The position numbers and the translations under genes were made by a program. From assembly GCF_000024065.1 (NCBI RefSeq), contig NC_013174.1, forward strand, positions 1,054,001-1,118,000: a DNA stretch of 64,000 nucleotides, read 5' to 3'. Source of the stretch: Jonesia denitrificans DSM 20603. GTDB taxonomy: Bacteria > Actinomycetota > Actinomycetes > Actinomycetales > Cellulomonadaceae. Below the pieces are notes generated by a model. The model was not told where the DNA came from. It was given only the letters and a program-made list of their open reading frames with translations, and did not search any database. Shown piece after piece: positions 16,185 through 26,344 of the stretch (position 1 is the first letter of the stretch; every line of letters starts with the position of its first letter).

Positions 16185-17404
16185 GTAACGCCACGCCACC
16201 ACGCCGTCGAGTGATCCTGTTGGGCTCAACGGGGTCAATTGGTACTCAGGCAATTGATGTGATCTCGCGCCATGAAGCGATGTTTGATGTGGTGGGTTTA
16301 GCAGCGGGGGGGAGTTCTGTTGAGCTCTTGCTCGAGCAAGCTCATCGTTTTCGTCCAGTAACAGTTGCGGTTCATGACAACAACGCTGGGCGTCAGGTGC
16401 GAGCCGAACTTGCACGTACGCTACCTGAGTGTGAGGTGTTGGTCGGTGATGGTGCGGCAAGCACCTTGGCGGGACGCCCAGCGGATGTTGTTCTGAACGG
16501 TATGACGGGGGCTGTTGGGTTGGGTCCGACGTTGGCGGCGTTGTCTGCGGGGACGACTCTTGCGTTAGCCAATAAGGAGTCCCTTGTGATGGGCGGGCAC
16601 CTCGTGATGGATGCCATGGTGCGCCCTGATCAGATTGTTCCCGTGGATTCCGAGCATTCAGCGATGGCCCAGGCACTTCGTGCTGGTCAGCGCAGCGAGG
16701 TCAGCAGATTCATTTTGACTGCATCAGGGGGACCGTTTCGGGGAAAGAAACGTGATGATCTTGTGCATGTCACTGCGACTGAAGCGTTGAACCATCCCAC
16801 GTGGTCAATGGGGCCGGTGGTCACGGTGAATTCTTCGACTCTTGTCAATAAAGCGCTTGAACTCATCGAAGCGCATCTTCTTTTCCACGTGCCTGTTGAT
16901 GATATTGAGGTTGTTGTTCACCCACAGTCGGTGATTCACTCAATGATTGAGTTCCGTGACGGTTCGGTGATTGCCCAAGCTTCTCCTCCTGATATGCGGC
17001 TGCCCATTGCTTTAGGGTTGTCGTGGCCTGATCGCATTGAATCAGGGGCTTCTGCGTGCTCCTGGTCCTCTCCGACACAATGGTCATTTGAACCGGTGGA
17101 TACCCACACTTTCCCGGCAATCGATATTGCTCGCAGAGCTGTGAAGTCCTCGATGTGGCACCCTGCTGTCTTCAACGCAGCCAATGAAGAACTAGTCGAT
17201 GCGTTCTTGTCCGAGCAGATTCCGTATCTGTCAATCGTTGACACGTTGGTCAGTGTCCTTGACGCATGTGACGAGGTTGTTGCTTCGGGAGAATTCGCCG
17301 ACAGCCTAGACGGTATTGTGCGCGCTGATCAGTGGGCGCGTGGTTGGGTACACAACATGGTCCTTACCCCTCATCGTGAAACGATACCTGCGGAAGAAGG
17401 TTAG
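16181..17404 (+). CDS. dxr: 1-deoxy-D-xylulose 5-phosphate reductoisomerase
   Basis: First committed step of the MEP isoprenoid pathway. 407 residues. NADPH site ILLGSTGSIGTQAIDVI, then NKESLVMGG, VPVDSEHSAMAQ (metal-binding region), the active-site loop TASGGPFRGKKRDDL and HPTWSMGPVVTVNSSTLVNKALELIEAH. Start GTG 16181 overlaps the upstream stop by four bases. ispG of the same pathway lies two genes downstream. Confidence 0.97.
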   Translation: MSNATPPRRRVILLGSTGSIGTQAIDVISRHEAMFDVVGLAAGGSSVELLLEQAHRFRPVTVAVHDNNAGRQVRAELARTLPECEVLVGDGAASTLAGRPADVVLNGMTGAVGLGPTLAALSAGTTLALANKESLVMGGHLVMDAMVRPDQIVPVDSEHSAMAQALRAGQRSEVSRFILTASGGPFRGKKRDDLVHVTATEALNHPTWSMGPVVTVNSSTLVNKALELIEAHLLFHVPVDDIEVVVHPQSVIHSMIEFRDGSVIAQASPPDMRLPIALGLSWPDRIESGASACSWSSPTQWSFEPVDTHTFPAIDIARRAVKSSMWHPAVFNAANEELVDAFLSEQIPYLSIVDTLVSVLDACDEVVASGEFADSLDGIVRADQWARGWVHNMVLTPHRETIPAEEG

Positions 17405-17412
17405 GCACGAAC

Positions 17413-18729
17413 ATGGAATACCTTGTTGGTGTGCTCATCATTGTGGTGGGATTGCTCCTGTCCATTGCGTTACATGAGGTCGGTCACCTGGTGCCGGCTC
17501 AACGTTTTGGGGTCAGGGTGCCGCAATACATGGTGGGTTTTGGTCCAACACTGTGGTCGTGGACGCGGGGCGAGACCGAGTATGGCATCAAGGCGATTCC
17601 CTTGGGCGGATACGTTCGTCTTGTGGGGATGTACCCGCCGCAGTCGCGTCCCGTCCGGGGGCCGCGCGCGGTTCGGGAGTTGATCAGTTCTGCCCGTGAG
17701 GCAAGTCTTGAGGAAATTCGCCCGGGCGAGGAACACCGCGCTTTCTACCGGTTGTCGACCCCAAAGAAAATCGTCATCATGGTCGGCGGACCCGCAATGA
17801 ACTTAGTGATTGCAGCGGTCATGTTCACCGTTGTTGTTCTTGCTTTTGGTGTCTCGCAGCCTTCTACCCAATTGGCAGACATCTCCCAGTGTGTCGTCCC
17901 CGTGACTTCGGAATCGCGGACAGAATGTCTGGATGAGGATCCGCCTGCGCCTGCTGCCGCCGCTGGACTGCAACCGGGGGATACTGTTGTTGCGATTGGA
18001 ACAATGAAGGTGACGACGTGGGATGAACTGTCCGCCGCCATCGCTCAAGCGGGCGGGGAGACAGTGGCCCTTTCGTATGAACGAGACGGGGAGCTTGTGA
18101 CCACGTCAGTAACTCCTCTTGTGACTGAGCGTCCGGTCACGGATCGTTTTGGTGTCCCACAATACGATGACCAAGGACAGTTGCGCACTGAACCACGTGG
18201 TTTTCTCGGAGTTGCCCCAGCGTATATAACCGTCCACCAGCCACTAACTCAGGTTCCCCATATGTTGGGGCAATCCTTTGCTGGAACGTTTGATGTCATT
18301 CTTAGTCTGCCGCAACGAATGGTGGACGTGTGGCACGCTGCATTTGGGGGAGAGGAGCGCGGGCTGGACTCTCCTGTTGGGGTTGTGGGAGTGGGACGAA
18401 TAGCAGGTGATATCACTTCAGCGGACCAGCTCGATGGTGAACTAGCAGCCCAGACACAACAATTGCTGCTACTCATAGGTTCACTGAACGTCGCCCTGTG
18501 CGCGTTCAATCTCATTCCTTTGCCGCCTCTTGACGGAGGTCATGTGGCCGGAGCTCTTTATGAGGGGGCCCGGAGAAGCGTTGCCCGACTTCGTGGGCGT
18601 CGTGATCCAGGAAATGCAGATACAGCGCGCTTACTTCCACTCGCGTATGGGGTGTTTGTCCTGCTCGCGGGGATGGGGCTGCTTCTCATTTACGCAGACC
18701 TCGTCAATCCAGTTCGACTCATCCAGTAA
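17413..18729 (+). CDS. rseP: M50 intramembrane site-2 metalloprotease (RseP/Rip1 family)
   Basis: 438 residues. The zinc motif HEVGH is at residues 21-25 inside the first membrane helix, and the second motif NLIPLPPLDGGH is near residue 366. A PDZ domain lies between (about 165-245, AAGLQPGDTVVAIG). About four transmembrane segments. Relatives cleave membrane-bound anti-sigma factors; in mycobacteria the dxr-neighbouring member is Rip1. Substrate here is unknown. It lies between dxr and ispG as in other actinobacteria. Confidence 0.93.
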   Translation: MEYLVGVLIIVVGLLLSIALHEVGHLVPAQRFGVRVPQYMVGFGPTLWSWTRGETEYGIKAIPLGGYVRLVGMYPPQSRPVRGPRAVRELISSAREASLEEIRPGEEHRAFYRLSTPKKIVIMVGGPAMNLVIAAVMFTVVVLAFGVSQPSTQLADISQCVVPVTSESRTECLDEDPPAPAAAAGLQPGDTVVAIGTMKVTTWDELSAAIAQAGGETVALSYERDGELVTTSVTPLVTERPVTDRFGVPQYDDQGQLRTEPRGFLGVAPAYITVHQPLTQVPHMLGQSFAGTFDVILSLPQRMVDVWHAAFGGEERGLDSPVGVVGVGRIAGDITSADQLDGELAAQTQQLLLLIGSLNVALCAFNLIPLPPLDGGHVAGALYEGARRSVARLRGRRDPGNADTARLLPLAYGVFVLLAGMGLLLIYADLVNPVRLIQ

Positions 18730-18835
18730 TCTGGTACGGGGCATCCATGTGTGATGTCCGCTCATCCTCGACCTAATGTCCGAGGTCGATCGTGACGTGA
18801 TCACCGCCATGGTGTGGGAAAGCGTAGGCAAAGGA

Positions 18836-18841
18836 GATAAT
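18836..18841 (+). promoter_or_regulatory. Candidate -10 for a leaderless ispG transcript
   Basis: GATAAT ends 7 nt before the GTG start, the spacing expected when transcription begins at the start codon. The only purine-rich ribosome-binding-like sequence (AAAGGAG) is too far upstream (13 nt). No good -35 is visible. Confidence 0.4.
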
Positions 18842-18848
18842 AGAAACT

Positions 18849-20000
18849 GTGACTGTACCTATCAGCCTTGGCATGCCGCAGGCGCCCGCTCCCGTCCTCG
18901 CTCCTCGCAGGAAGACCCGAAAGATCAAGGTGGGGAAGGTTGATGTTGGTGGCGATGCACCTGTGAGCGTGCAGTCGATGACCACCACGCCCACAACCGA
19001 CATTAACGCGACGTTGCAGCAAATCGCTGAACTGACTGCATCTGGCTGTGACATTGTCCGGGTCGCTGTTCCGAGCGCTGACGACGCTGCAGCGCTGCCC
19101 GCTATTGCCAAGAAGTCGCAAATTCCTGTGATTGCTGACATCCACTTTCAACCGAAGTATGTCTATGCAGCTATTGACGCTGGCTGTGCTGCAGTGCGCG
19201 TCAACCCAGGAAATATTCGCAAGTTTGACGACCAAGTCAAGCAAATTGCCGCTGCAGCTGCTGATGCGGGAGTGTCCATCCGAATCGGGGTCAATGCGGG
19301 GTCGCTGGATCCACGGTTGATGAAGAAGTACGGGAAGGCAACACCAGAAGCACTGGTAGAGTCCGCAGTCTGGGAAGCGTCACTGTTCGAAGAGCATGGT
19401 TTCCACGACTTTAAGATCTCGGTCAAACACAATGACCCGGTTGTGATGGTGCGTGCTTATGAACTGCTTTCTGAGCGTGGTGATTGGCCTCTGCACCTCG
19501 GTGTGACTGAGGCAGGCCCAGCATTTCAAGGGACAATCAAATCGGCCACTGCGTTTGGAGCGCTGTTGTCGAAGGGGATCGGCGACACAATCCGTGTGTC
19601 TTTGTCGGCACCGCCAGTGGAGGAAGTGAAAGTCGGCAATGCCATCCTCGAATCCCTCAACCTCAAACCTCGTAAGCTTGAAATTGTGTCATGTCCCTCG
19701 TGCGGTCGAGCTCAAGTGGATGTGTACACACTTGCAGAGCGGGTCACTGCGGGACTTGAAGGGCTTCCTGTGCCACTTCGAGTCGCGGTGATGGGGTGCG
19801 TGGTGAACGGTCCAGGTGAAGCGCGAGAAGCTGATCTTGGTGTCGCGTCTGGAAACGGAAAAGGCCAAATCTTCGTGAAGGGTGAGGTCATCAAGACGGT
19901 TCCAGAATCACAAATTGTTGAAACTCTTATTGAAGAAGCGATGCGAATCGCCGACTCGATGGAGAAGACAGGAGAGAGCCCCTCCATTACCGTAGGCTGA
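18849..20000 (+). CDS. ispG: 4-hydroxy-3-methylbut-2-enyl-diphosphate synthase
   Basis: Iron-sulphur enzyme of the MEP pathway that makes HMBPP from the cyclic diphosphate. 383 residues. TIM-barrel part with [33 protein letters not shown] and VRVNPGNI. The 4Fe-4S ligands are in SCPSCGR (about residue 281) and [18 protein letters not shown] (about 315). Start GTG 18849 is supported by the -10-like hexamer placed for a leaderless mRNA. Followed closely by the GNAT gene. Confidence 0.97.
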   Translation: MTVPISLGMPQAPAPVLAPRRKTRKIKVGKVDVGGDAPVSVQSMTTTPTTDINATLQQIAELTASGCDIVRVAVPSADDAAALPAIAKKSQIPVIADIHFQPKYVYAAIDAGCAAVRVNPGNIRKFDDQVKQIAAAAADAGVSIRIGVNAGSLDPRLMKKYGKATPEALVESAVWEASLFEEHGFHDFKISVKHNDPVVMVRAYELLSERGDWPLHLGVTEAGPAFQGTIKSATAFGALLSKGIGDTIRVSLSAPPVEEVKVGNAILESLNLKPRKLEIVSCPSCGRAQVDVYTLAERVTAGLEGLPVPLRVAVMGCVVNGPGEAREADLGVASGNGKGQIFVKGEVIKTVPESQIVETLIEEAMRIADSMEKTGESPSITVG

Positions 20001-20006
20001 TCTGTC

Positions 20007-20906
20007 ATGGAGCGGCTACGCGACGACGTCACAGTTCTTACTGATTCGCGGGACATCAATGACGTCGTTCGGTGTGCCCGCACCGACTCAGTTGCTTACG
20101 TCCTTGCTCTGGCCCATCTGGAAGAAGCGCAGCGCACAGGCGTGATGCCTGGAGAGGTGTGGGGGTATACCCATGAGGGTGCAGTGATTGCCGCGTTGTG
20201 GGTGGGGGCAAACTGTATTCCACTTGTTCCGCAGCGCCTCACCGACCCGCGGGTACGCAGAGATATTATCGCTGCTTTCGCGCACCGTGCGCGTCGTACC
20301 GGTCGTCGATCGTCCTCACTTGTGGGGCCTGCTCGCGACGTGTTGGCGTTGTGGGAAGCCCTCGATGGGGCATGGTCTGCGCCACGTGAGATTCGTCCAT
20401 CCCAGCCTTCGATGGTGTGGGCTCAGTCAGATCAGTTGCATGCTGATCCGAGAGTCAGACTCGCCCGACTCTCTGATTTTGATGCTCTTCTTCCCGCGAG
20501 TGTCCACATGTTCGTGGAAGAAGTGGGCGTTTCTCCTTTAAGGTACGGGTCAGTGCACTACTCGCGGCGTGTTCGGGAACTCATCGCTGAGTCACGCACA
20601 TACGTGATGCTTGCCCGCGACGTTGATTCAACTCTCACCGGTGCCGAGGGAAACCGTGTTGTATTCAAAGCAGACGTCGGTTCGATGTGTGCTGATGTTG
20701 CCCAGATTCAGGGTGTGTGGATTGACCCAGGTTATCGAGGCCGTGGTTTATCAGCATCAGCCATGGTCAGTGTGGCTCGTGACGTGACATCAAGGCTGGG
20801 GCTGACGGTCTCTCTGTATGTCAACGACTACAACCATCGGGCAATCCGTGCCTACCGCCGGGCCGGATTCACCGAGGTTGGGACTTACGCCACTGTCATG
20901 TTCTAA
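20007..20906 (+). CDS. GNAT acetyltransferase with N-terminal DUF4081
   Basis: 299 residues. The first half (about 1-130) matches the DUF4081 partner domain found in actinobacterial proteins encoded next to ispG. The second half is a GNAT fold with the acetyl-CoA loop IQGVWIDPGYRGRGLSASAM and the C-terminal YVNDYNHRAIRAYRRAGFTEVG. The substrate is not known. Six bases separate it from ispG, so they are probably co-transcribed. Confidence 0.85.
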   Translation: MERLRDDVTVLTDSRDINDVVRCARTDSVAYVLALAHLEEAQRTGVMPGEVWGYTHEGAVIAALWVGANCIPLVPQRLTDPRVRRDIIAAFAHRARRTGRRSSSLVGPARDVLALWEALDGAWSAPREIRPSQPSMVWAQSDQLHADPRVRLARLSDFDALLPASVHMFVEEVGVSPLRYGSVHYSRRVRELIAESRTYVMLARDVDSTLTGAEGNRVVFKADVGSMCADVAQIQGVWIDPGYRGRGLSASAMVSVARDVTSRLGLTVSLYVNDYNHRAIRAYRRAGFTEVGTYATVMF

Positions 20907-20950
20907 GAGATGTTTTCTTTTCCTAGCCCGCTGGGTATTACGCTGGGAAC

Positions 20951-22735
20951 ATGCTGCTACGCCTATCCACACTTTTTGTGCGCACCTTGCGCGAAGATCC
21001 TGTTGACGCCGAGGTTGCGAGCCACCGGTTGCTTGTTCGCGCCGGCTACATCCGCCGGGCAGCGCCTGGTATTTATTCGTGGCTACCTTTGGGGCTGCGC
21101 GTGCTCGATAAAGTGGACGCGGTCGTACGCGAAGAAATGGAACGTGCCGGAGCTCAGCGGGTACATTTCCCTGCGCTGCTGCCACGAGAACCTTACGAAG
21201 CGACGGGCCGATGGACAGAATATGGTCCCAATCTCTTTCGCTTGCAGGACCGTAAAGACGGCGACTATTTACTCGCTCCCACACACGAAGAAATGTTTAC
21301 TCTCCTTGTCAAGGACTTGTATTCCTCCTACAAGGACCTTCCTGTCACGCTGTACCAAATTCAAACGAAGTACCGTGACGAAGCCCGGCCACGTGCGGGA
21401 CTCATTCGCGGTCGCGAATTTATCATGAAAGACGCCTATTCGTTTGATCTCACTGAGGAAGGCTTAGCTGAGTCCTATCGGGCTCAACGTGACGCCTACG
21501 AACGGATTTTTCGCCGTCTCGGACTGGATTACGTCATTGTTGCTGCCACTTCAGGGGCCATGGGTGGGTCACGTTCCGAAGAGTTCCTTACCCCAACAGA
21601 CATCGGTGAGGACACGTTCGTGCGATCACCGGGAGGGTACGCGGCAAACGTCGAAGCGGTCACAACTATTGCCCCACCCGCGCAAGACGCGACCAATGTT
21701 CCCGCTGCACAAACTGTCAATACACCAGGCGCATCGACTATTGATGCGTTAGTGACCTGGCTTAACGATCACGAACCTCGTGAAGACCGAGCCTGGACCG
21801 CCGCAGACACGTTGAAGAATGTCGTTGTCGCTGTGACCCACCCAGATGGTGAACGGGAAGTTCTCGTCATCGGTATCCCCGGTGATCGGGACATCGACAT
21901 GAAACGGTTGGAAGCGAGCCTCGCACCCGCAGAAGTTGACACCGCAACAGATACCGACTTCGCGCGCAATCCTCACCTCGTTCGAGGTTACATTGGCCCG
22001 CAGATCCTTGGCCGTCATCACACCCACGATGACGACGCGATCCGTTACCTCGTTGATCCGCGCATCGCAGATGGTACTGAATGGGTGACCGGTGCCAACA
22101 TTACCGACCACCACCAGTTGCACGTGGTTGCAGGGCGGGATTTCCACGCTGATGGAACCATTGAAGCAGCGCAGGTGCGGGCAGGAGACCCTGCCCCTGA
22201 TGGGTCTGGCCCCTTAGATCTCGCACGGGGAATAGAAATCGGGCACATCTTCCAACTTGGCCGGAAATATGCTGAAGCTCTCGGGCTGAAGGTGTTGGAT
22301 GTGAACGGTAAACACACGACGGTGACCATGGGCTCCTACGGTATTGGAGTGACCCGAGTCATGGCGGCACTGGCTCAAGCTCACCATGATAGTCAAGGCC
22401 TTGCCTGGCCGATCCAGGTCGCACCGGCTCACGTGCATCTTGTGGCCACCGGTAAAGATGCCCGAATTTTTGAGGCTGCAGAGTCACTTGCTCAACGTCT
22501 GAGCGACCGAGGGGTCGAAGTGATCTATGACGACCGGGTCAAAGTTTCACCAGGAGTGAAGTTCAAGGATGCAGAACTGTTCGGTGTTCCTTTTATCGTT
22601 GTTGTCGGTCGCGGACTCGACGAGGGGACTATTGAGTTCCGTACGCGAGTGGGTGAGCCGCAACAAGTGCACATCAACGATGCAGTTGATGTGGTGACAG
22701 ATGCTGTCGCCGCGCAACTTGGGGGCAACCACTAG
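20951..22735 (+). CDS. proS: Prolyl-tRNA synthetase
   Basis: Class II synthetase of 594 residues, bacterial type with the editing insertion. N-terminal catalytic part: [44 protein letters not shown] and the motif 2 region [25 protein letters not shown]. The INS domain that deacylates Ala-tRNA(Pro) spans about 220-390 ([26 protein letters not shown]). Motif 3 is [15 protein letters not shown] and the anticodon domain follows. A TATTAC hexamer 9 nt before the ATG may be its own -10. Confidence 0.97.
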   Translation: MLLRLSTLFVRTLREDPVDAEVASHRLLVRAGYIRRAAPGIYSWLPLGLRVLDKVDAVVREEMERAGAQRVHFPALLPREPYEATGRWTEYGPNLFRLQDRKDGDYLLAPTHEEMFTLLVKDLYSSYKDLPVTLYQIQTKYRDEARPRAGLIRGREFIMKDAYSFDLTEEGLAESYRAQRDAYERIFRRLGLDYVIVAATSGAMGGSRSEEFLTPTDIGEDTFVRSPGGYAANVEAVTTIAPPAQDATNVPAAQTVNTPGASTIDALVTWLNDHEPREDRAWTAADTLKNVVVAVTHPDGEREVLVIGIPGDRDIDMKRLEASLAPAEVDTATDTDFARNPHLVRGYIGPQILGRHHTHDDDAIRYLVDPRIADGTEWVTGANITDHHQLHVVAGRDFHADGTIEAAQVRAGDPAPDGSGPLDLARGIEIGHIFQLGRKYAEALGLKVLDVNGKHTTVTMGSYGIGVTRVMAALAQAHHDSQGLAWPIQVAPAHVHLVATGKDARIFEAAESLAQRLSDRGVEVIYDDRVKVSPGVKFKDAELFGVPFIVVVGRGLDEGTIEFRTRVGEPQQVHINDAVDVVTDAVAAQLGGNH

Positions 22736-22743
22736 GAGTCGAT

Positions 22744-22779
22744 GTGTGGGGTGAGACGGCTGACCGTCTCACCCCACAC
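22744..22779. terminator. Bidirectional terminator between proS and the DUF4439 lipoprotein gene
   Basis: Perfect 16-bp stem, GTGTGGGGTGAGACGG (22744-22759) with its complement (22764-22779), and loop ctga, located between two convergent genes. Confidence 0.85.
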
Positions 22780-22829
22780 GTGTACCGGCCCCGCATCTTC
22801 GGGGTTGACACTCTATTGATGGACTGAGG

Positions 22830-23888
22830 TTACGAGTCAGAAAGTGCGCCGTCGATGATACCCACCTGATCAGGGTCGACGATAAACGGGAAAGGGCCAA
22901 GGTCAACACCTAAACGATCCGCAGCCAGCGCATCGTCAACAACGACGTCAAGCATGATGGCGCGATCTTTAGGGTCAACCTCCCCAAGGAGGGACAACGC
23001 GAATGCGCCATGGTCAAAGGCAAGGGATTGAGCCAATTCCCGGACCTCATTGACTGGAGGTACAGGCTCATCATCAGTGAGCGTCCACGGCAGGTCATAG
23101 CGCACCGCACGAGGATCTTCACTTGTTCGATCAACGGCTGCGGCAAGAGCAAGGTCATGGGCCGACCGGCGGTAGTGGCGAGCTCGCTGTTCATACAGGG
23201 AGCGAGCGTCAGGTTTGCGCATTGCCGCAGCGACCTCAAATCCATACGCAGCACTATCGTCGCGAACAATCCATTCCAACACTTGTGCTCGTGGTAAGGC
23301 ACTCATTCTGTCAGTAGGGGTGCTTTCCACAAAGTCGGCGGGAATTTGCCATGGGGTCTCAGAACGGCTCGCCCAGTCACGCGCCTGCACCAAAAACCAC
23401 GCGGACAAAGACCCATACACCTGGGCAGAATCTGGTGTTGTTGGTAGGTCAAGTGTCGCTCGGATTCGGGTTGCCGACTGGGTGAGTCGGTCAACAAGGG
23501 CGGCAGCAGTGACGGGTTCACCGTCACCACTGGTAGGGGAGGACTCTGCTCGGGGAGTGCGTAACTCTTCAGGGAGCCCTGAATCGTAGACTCCACCCAG
23601 CGTGTGCGCGTGCTCACGAAGCGCCTGAGATAACGCCAGTACATCGTCTTTGTCTTGCGCGGAGATATCTGGGGCATCAGCAAATGCATGGGCAAGCTCA
23701 GCGGTCGCAAGCAAATCGTTGACGGCAGCCTGCCGCGCGATTTCATCAGAAGTCGGGGCAGGCTCAGTAGGTGGTGCTGTTTCAACACGCACACCACAGG
23801 CGCCGAGGAGAAGCGCACAGAAAACGACAGCAGGAAGGACGAAAAAACGTGAGTGGGTCACAGGGTAGTCGCTTCTAAGTCGGGACAT
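22830..23888 (-). CDS. DUF4439 ferritin-like lipoprotein
   Basis: 352 residues. A signal peptide ends in the lipobox LLGAC (Cys at about residue 31), so the protein is probably lipid-anchored outside the membrane. The region after it is acidic and Pro-rich. The last 140 residues resemble DUF4439, a ferritin-like four-helix domain, with AAYGFEVAAAMRKPDARSLYEQRARHYRRSAHDLAL and a final helix. Metal-binding residues are not clearly conserved to my eye. An upstream-facing single-gene unit, convergent with proS; in many actinobacteria a DUF4439 gene sits between proS and rimP. Function unknown. Confidence 0.65.
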   Translation of the reverse strand: MSRLRSDYPVTHSRFFVLPAVVFCALLLGACGVRVETAPPTEPAPTSDEIARQAAVNDLLATAELAHAFADAPDISAQDKDDVLALSQALREHAHTLGGVYDSGLPEELRTPRAESSPTSGDGEPVTAAALVDRLTQSATRIRATLDLPTTPDSAQVYGSLSAWFLVQARDWASRSETPWQIPADFVESTPTDRMSALPRAQVLEWIVRDDSAAYGFEVAAAMRKPDARSLYEQRARHYRRSAHDLALAAAVDRTSEDPRAVRYDLPWTLTDDEPVPPVNEVRELAQSLAFDHGAFALSLLGEVDPKDRAIMLDVVVDDALAADRLGVDLGPFPFIVDPDQVGIIDGALSDS

Positions 23889-24022
23889 GACAAGTCGATC
23901 TTACCGACACAGACACAGGTGACGAGACATCCGCCACCAATGCGACGCGCGTGACACCAGATGTGGCATGCGCACCACCAAAATCTCGGTAGTCTTATGG
24001 GTGGACAAGTTCATACCGGTCT

Positions 24023-24046
24023 GTTGTGTCCGGTAGCCAACACAAC
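24023..24046 (+). promoter_or_regulatory. Stem-loop just upstream of the rimP ribosome binding site
   Basis: GTTGTGT (24023-24029) pairs with ACACAAC (24040-24046), extendable by one G-U and one C-G pair, with a 10-nt loop. The GGAGGG of rimP begins five bases later, so the hairpin could influence initiation of the rimP-nusA operon. Confidence 0.35.
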
Positions 24047-24059
24047 GGCAGGAGGGCAA

Positions 24060-24593
24060 ATGGCTCGATTAGATGTTCCAACCCAGGTGCATGATGCGGT
24101 AGCGCCCATCGTTCATGACGCTGGATTGTTCCTTGAGGATCTGGAATACCTTGGGTCTGGCCCGACCACGACTATTCGAGTCACTGTCGATCTTCCGGAG
24201 GACGTATCTGGCCCGGTGGGATTGGAGACGATCTCGAGTGTTTCGCGTGACCTGTCTACCGCTCTCGATAGCGTCTCTGTTCTTCATTCCCAGTACACGT
24301 TAGAAGTGTCATCACCGGGAACATCACGGCCGCTGACTCAACCACGTCATTTCCGGCGCAATGTTGGACGACTGATCAGCGTGAAGACAGTCAACGGAGA
24401 ACGATTCACAGAGCGTTTGGTGGAAGTCACTGATGACGCCGTGTTGTTCGACACGCGCCGGCACGTGGCACTTGCAGACATCAGGCGAGCAAAGGTCGAG
24501 GTTGAGCTCGGTCGGGTAGAGCTCGTGGATGATAACGATTTTCAGGATGTAGCCGGTGCTGACAGTGGCCGGTTCGACGATAGTGAGGACTAA
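24060..24593 (+). CDS. rimP: Ribosome maturation factor RimP
   Basis: 30S assembly factor. 177 residues starting [18 protein letters not shown] with an excellent GGAGGG site; the longer frame upstream lacks any support. The RimP N-terminal fold includes [32 protein letters not shown] and [24 protein letters not shown]. The C-terminal SH3-like domain follows, ending in an acidic tail. Two bases before nusA, as in most bacteria. Confidence 0.95.
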   Translation: MARLDVPTQVHDAVAPIVHDAGLFLEDLEYLGSGPTTTIRVTVDLPEDVSGPVGLETISSVSRDLSTALDSVSVLHSQYTLEVSSPGTSRPLTQPRHFRRNVGRLISVKTVNGERFTERLVEVTDDAVLFDTRRHVALADIRRAKVEVELGRVELVDDNDFQDVAGADSGRFDDSED

Positions 24594-24595
24594 CA

Positions 24596-25660
24596 ATGCA
24601 TATTGATATGGCTGCGCTGCGCATGCTGGAGCGGGAGCGCGAAATTTCGTTGGATGTCCTCCTTGAGGCGATTGAACAAGCCCTTGCACTGGCCTACCAA
24701 CGTACCCCTGATTCACTCCGCCACGCGCGAGTCGAAATTGACCGAAAGACCGGGCAGGTCGTGGTGTGGGCACGCGAGGAAATTGAGCGCGAGCCAGCGC
24801 GAGTTGACGACGAAGGTGCCTACGTGCCTCCGGTGCGTGAATTGGGTGACGAGTTTGATCACACGCCGAAAGACTTTGGCCATGTGGCGACAGCAACGGC
24901 GCGACAGGTCATCTTTCAGCGGATGCGTGACGTGGAAGATGACCAGGTCCTTGGGCAGTTCAAAGACAAAGAAGGTCATGTTGTTTCAGGAATTATTCAG
25001 CAAGCAGCCCACCCGCGGGCTGTCAATGTTGATCTAGGCAATGGTGTGGAAGCGGTGCTCCCTGAGCATGAGCAAGTGCCGGGGGAAGACTACCGCCACG
25101 GAGCCCGGGTCCGAGCGTATGTTGTGGAGGTTGCACGCAAAGCGAAAGGTCCCTCTATTACGCTGAGCCGAACTCACCCGAACCTTGTTCGTCGACTCTT
25201 TGAGATGGAAGTACCTGAGGTTGCTGACGGGGCAGTGGAAATCATCGCCCTCGCACGCGAAGCAGGTCACCGGACGAAAATGGCGGTCACATCAACAATT
25301 CCGGGACTCAATCCCAAGGGGGCCTGTATTGGCCCCATGGGGCAGCGAGTACGCGCGGTGATGGCTGAGCTGGGTGGTGAAAAGATCGACATTGTCGATT
25401 ATACGGAGGACCCAGCGCAGTTCATTGCATCAGCGTTGTCGCCAGCTACGGTGTCTTCGGTGTCGATTTTGGATGAGCGTGCCCGGATGGCCCGGGTCAT
25501 TGTCCCGGATTATCAACTGTCTCTTGCGATCGGCAAAGAAGGACAGAACGCGCGCCTAGCAGCGAAACTGACTGGGTGGAAGATTGATATTCGTTCTGAC
25601 GCTGATGACCAAGGCGCGGAGGTCGAGCTCGCAGAATCGCCGACCAGCGAAGAAAGCTGA
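24596..25660 (+). CDS. nusA: Transcription termination/antitermination factor NusA
   Basis: 354 residues: N-terminal RNA polymerase-binding domain ([19 protein letters not shown]), S1 domain (about 110-180), and two KH domains marked by [22 protein letters not shown] and [24 protein letters not shown]. It lacks the extra C-terminal repeats of E. coli NusA, as is normal in actinobacteria. Start ATG 24596 lies directly after rimP. Confidence 0.97.
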   Translation: MHIDMAALRMLEREREISLDVLLEAIEQALALAYQRTPDSLRHARVEIDRKTGQVVVWAREEIEREPARVDDEGAYVPPVRELGDEFDHTPKDFGHVATATARQVIFQRMRDVEDDQVLGQFKDKEGHVVSGIIQQAAHPRAVNVDLGNGVEAVLPEHEQVPGEDYRHGARVRAYVVEVARKAKGPSITLSRTHPNLVRRLFEMEVPEVADGAVEIIALAREAGHRTKMAVTSTIPGLNPKGACIGPMGQRVRAVMAELGGEKIDIVDYTEDPAQFIASALSPATVSSVSILDERARMARVIVPDYQLSLAIGKEGQNARLAAKLTGWKIDIRSDADDQGAEVELAESPTSEES

Positions 25661-25777
25661 ACATCGCCTCGAGCGGAACGCCGGGTTGAGCGCAAGCCAG
25701 AACGCGACTGTGAGCAATCCCTAGTCGTTTGGTCAGGGCGTTCCTGCCCGTATCGTGCTTGTACGCGGTAGGATGGT

Positions 25778-25807
25778 GTGGAATAGCCGTCCGTACATCG
25801 CTATAAT
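25778..25807 (+). promoter_or_regulatory. Candidate promoter for ylxR-infB
   Basis: A perfect TATAAT at 25802-25807 with GTGGAA 18 bp upstream. It lies in the 223-bp gap between nusA and ylxR, which suggests that infB is also transcribed independently of nusA. Confidence 0.45.
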
Positions 25808-25883
25808 TCGAACGGCAACCTCACTCCCCGCCAGCAACAATATGGCTGAGAGTGACCGTCAGACACAGTGAAGGACCACACCG

Positions 25884-26252
25884 TTGAGCGTTGTTGACCG
25901 TCATGTCCCGCAACGGACATGCATCGGTTGCCGCGTACGGTGTGATCAACCATCGCTGATCCGACTCGCACTTGTGCGAACCGGACATGCACACGACACT
26001 CGCATCGTTGTAGACATGCGCCGCACCACACACGGACGTGGCGCATGGATTCACGCCGACGCAGCATGTGTCGAACATATGCTGCGAAAGAAATCATGGA
26101 TGAGAGCGTTTCGTGTGTCACAAGGGATGGATATCTCAGAGCTGAACACGTTACGAGAGCGAATCACACAAACTGACACCACACTGCGGTACCGGAATCC
26201 GCATACTGCCACAGACAACGTGGTAGTAGACACGTCGACAGGAAGCGGGTAA
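25884..26252 (+). CDS. ylxR: YlxR/DUF448 family RNA-binding protein
   Basis: 122 residues. The DUF448 signature is HVPQRTCIGCRVRCDQPSLIRLAL, followed by RTTHGRGAWIHADAACVEHMLRKKSWMRAF. Relatives bind nucleic acid and have been linked to RNase P and to transcription. The start is TTG 25884 with GAAGGA ten bases upstream; no ATG fits. The canonical position between nusA and infB supports the call. The C-terminal 30 residues are not conserved. Confidence 0.88.
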   Translation: MSVVDRHVPQRTCIGCRVRCDQPSLIRLALVRTGHAHDTRIVVDMRRTTHGRGAWIHADAACVEHMLRKKSWMRAFRVSQGMDISELNTLRERITQTDTTLRYRNPHTATDNVVVDTSTGSG

Positions 26253-26344
26253 GAAGCCGATGGGCACCCGATGAGTACTCAGCGATGAGTCCGAGAAACT
26301 AACGACGGTCCTCCCAGTCACGGGTGGACCGAGACTGGAGAGTT

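Noticed and set aside
20910-21428. 172-residue plus-strand frame overlapping the proS start
   Set aside because: Lies in another frame of proS, which matches prolyl-tRNA synthetase throughout.
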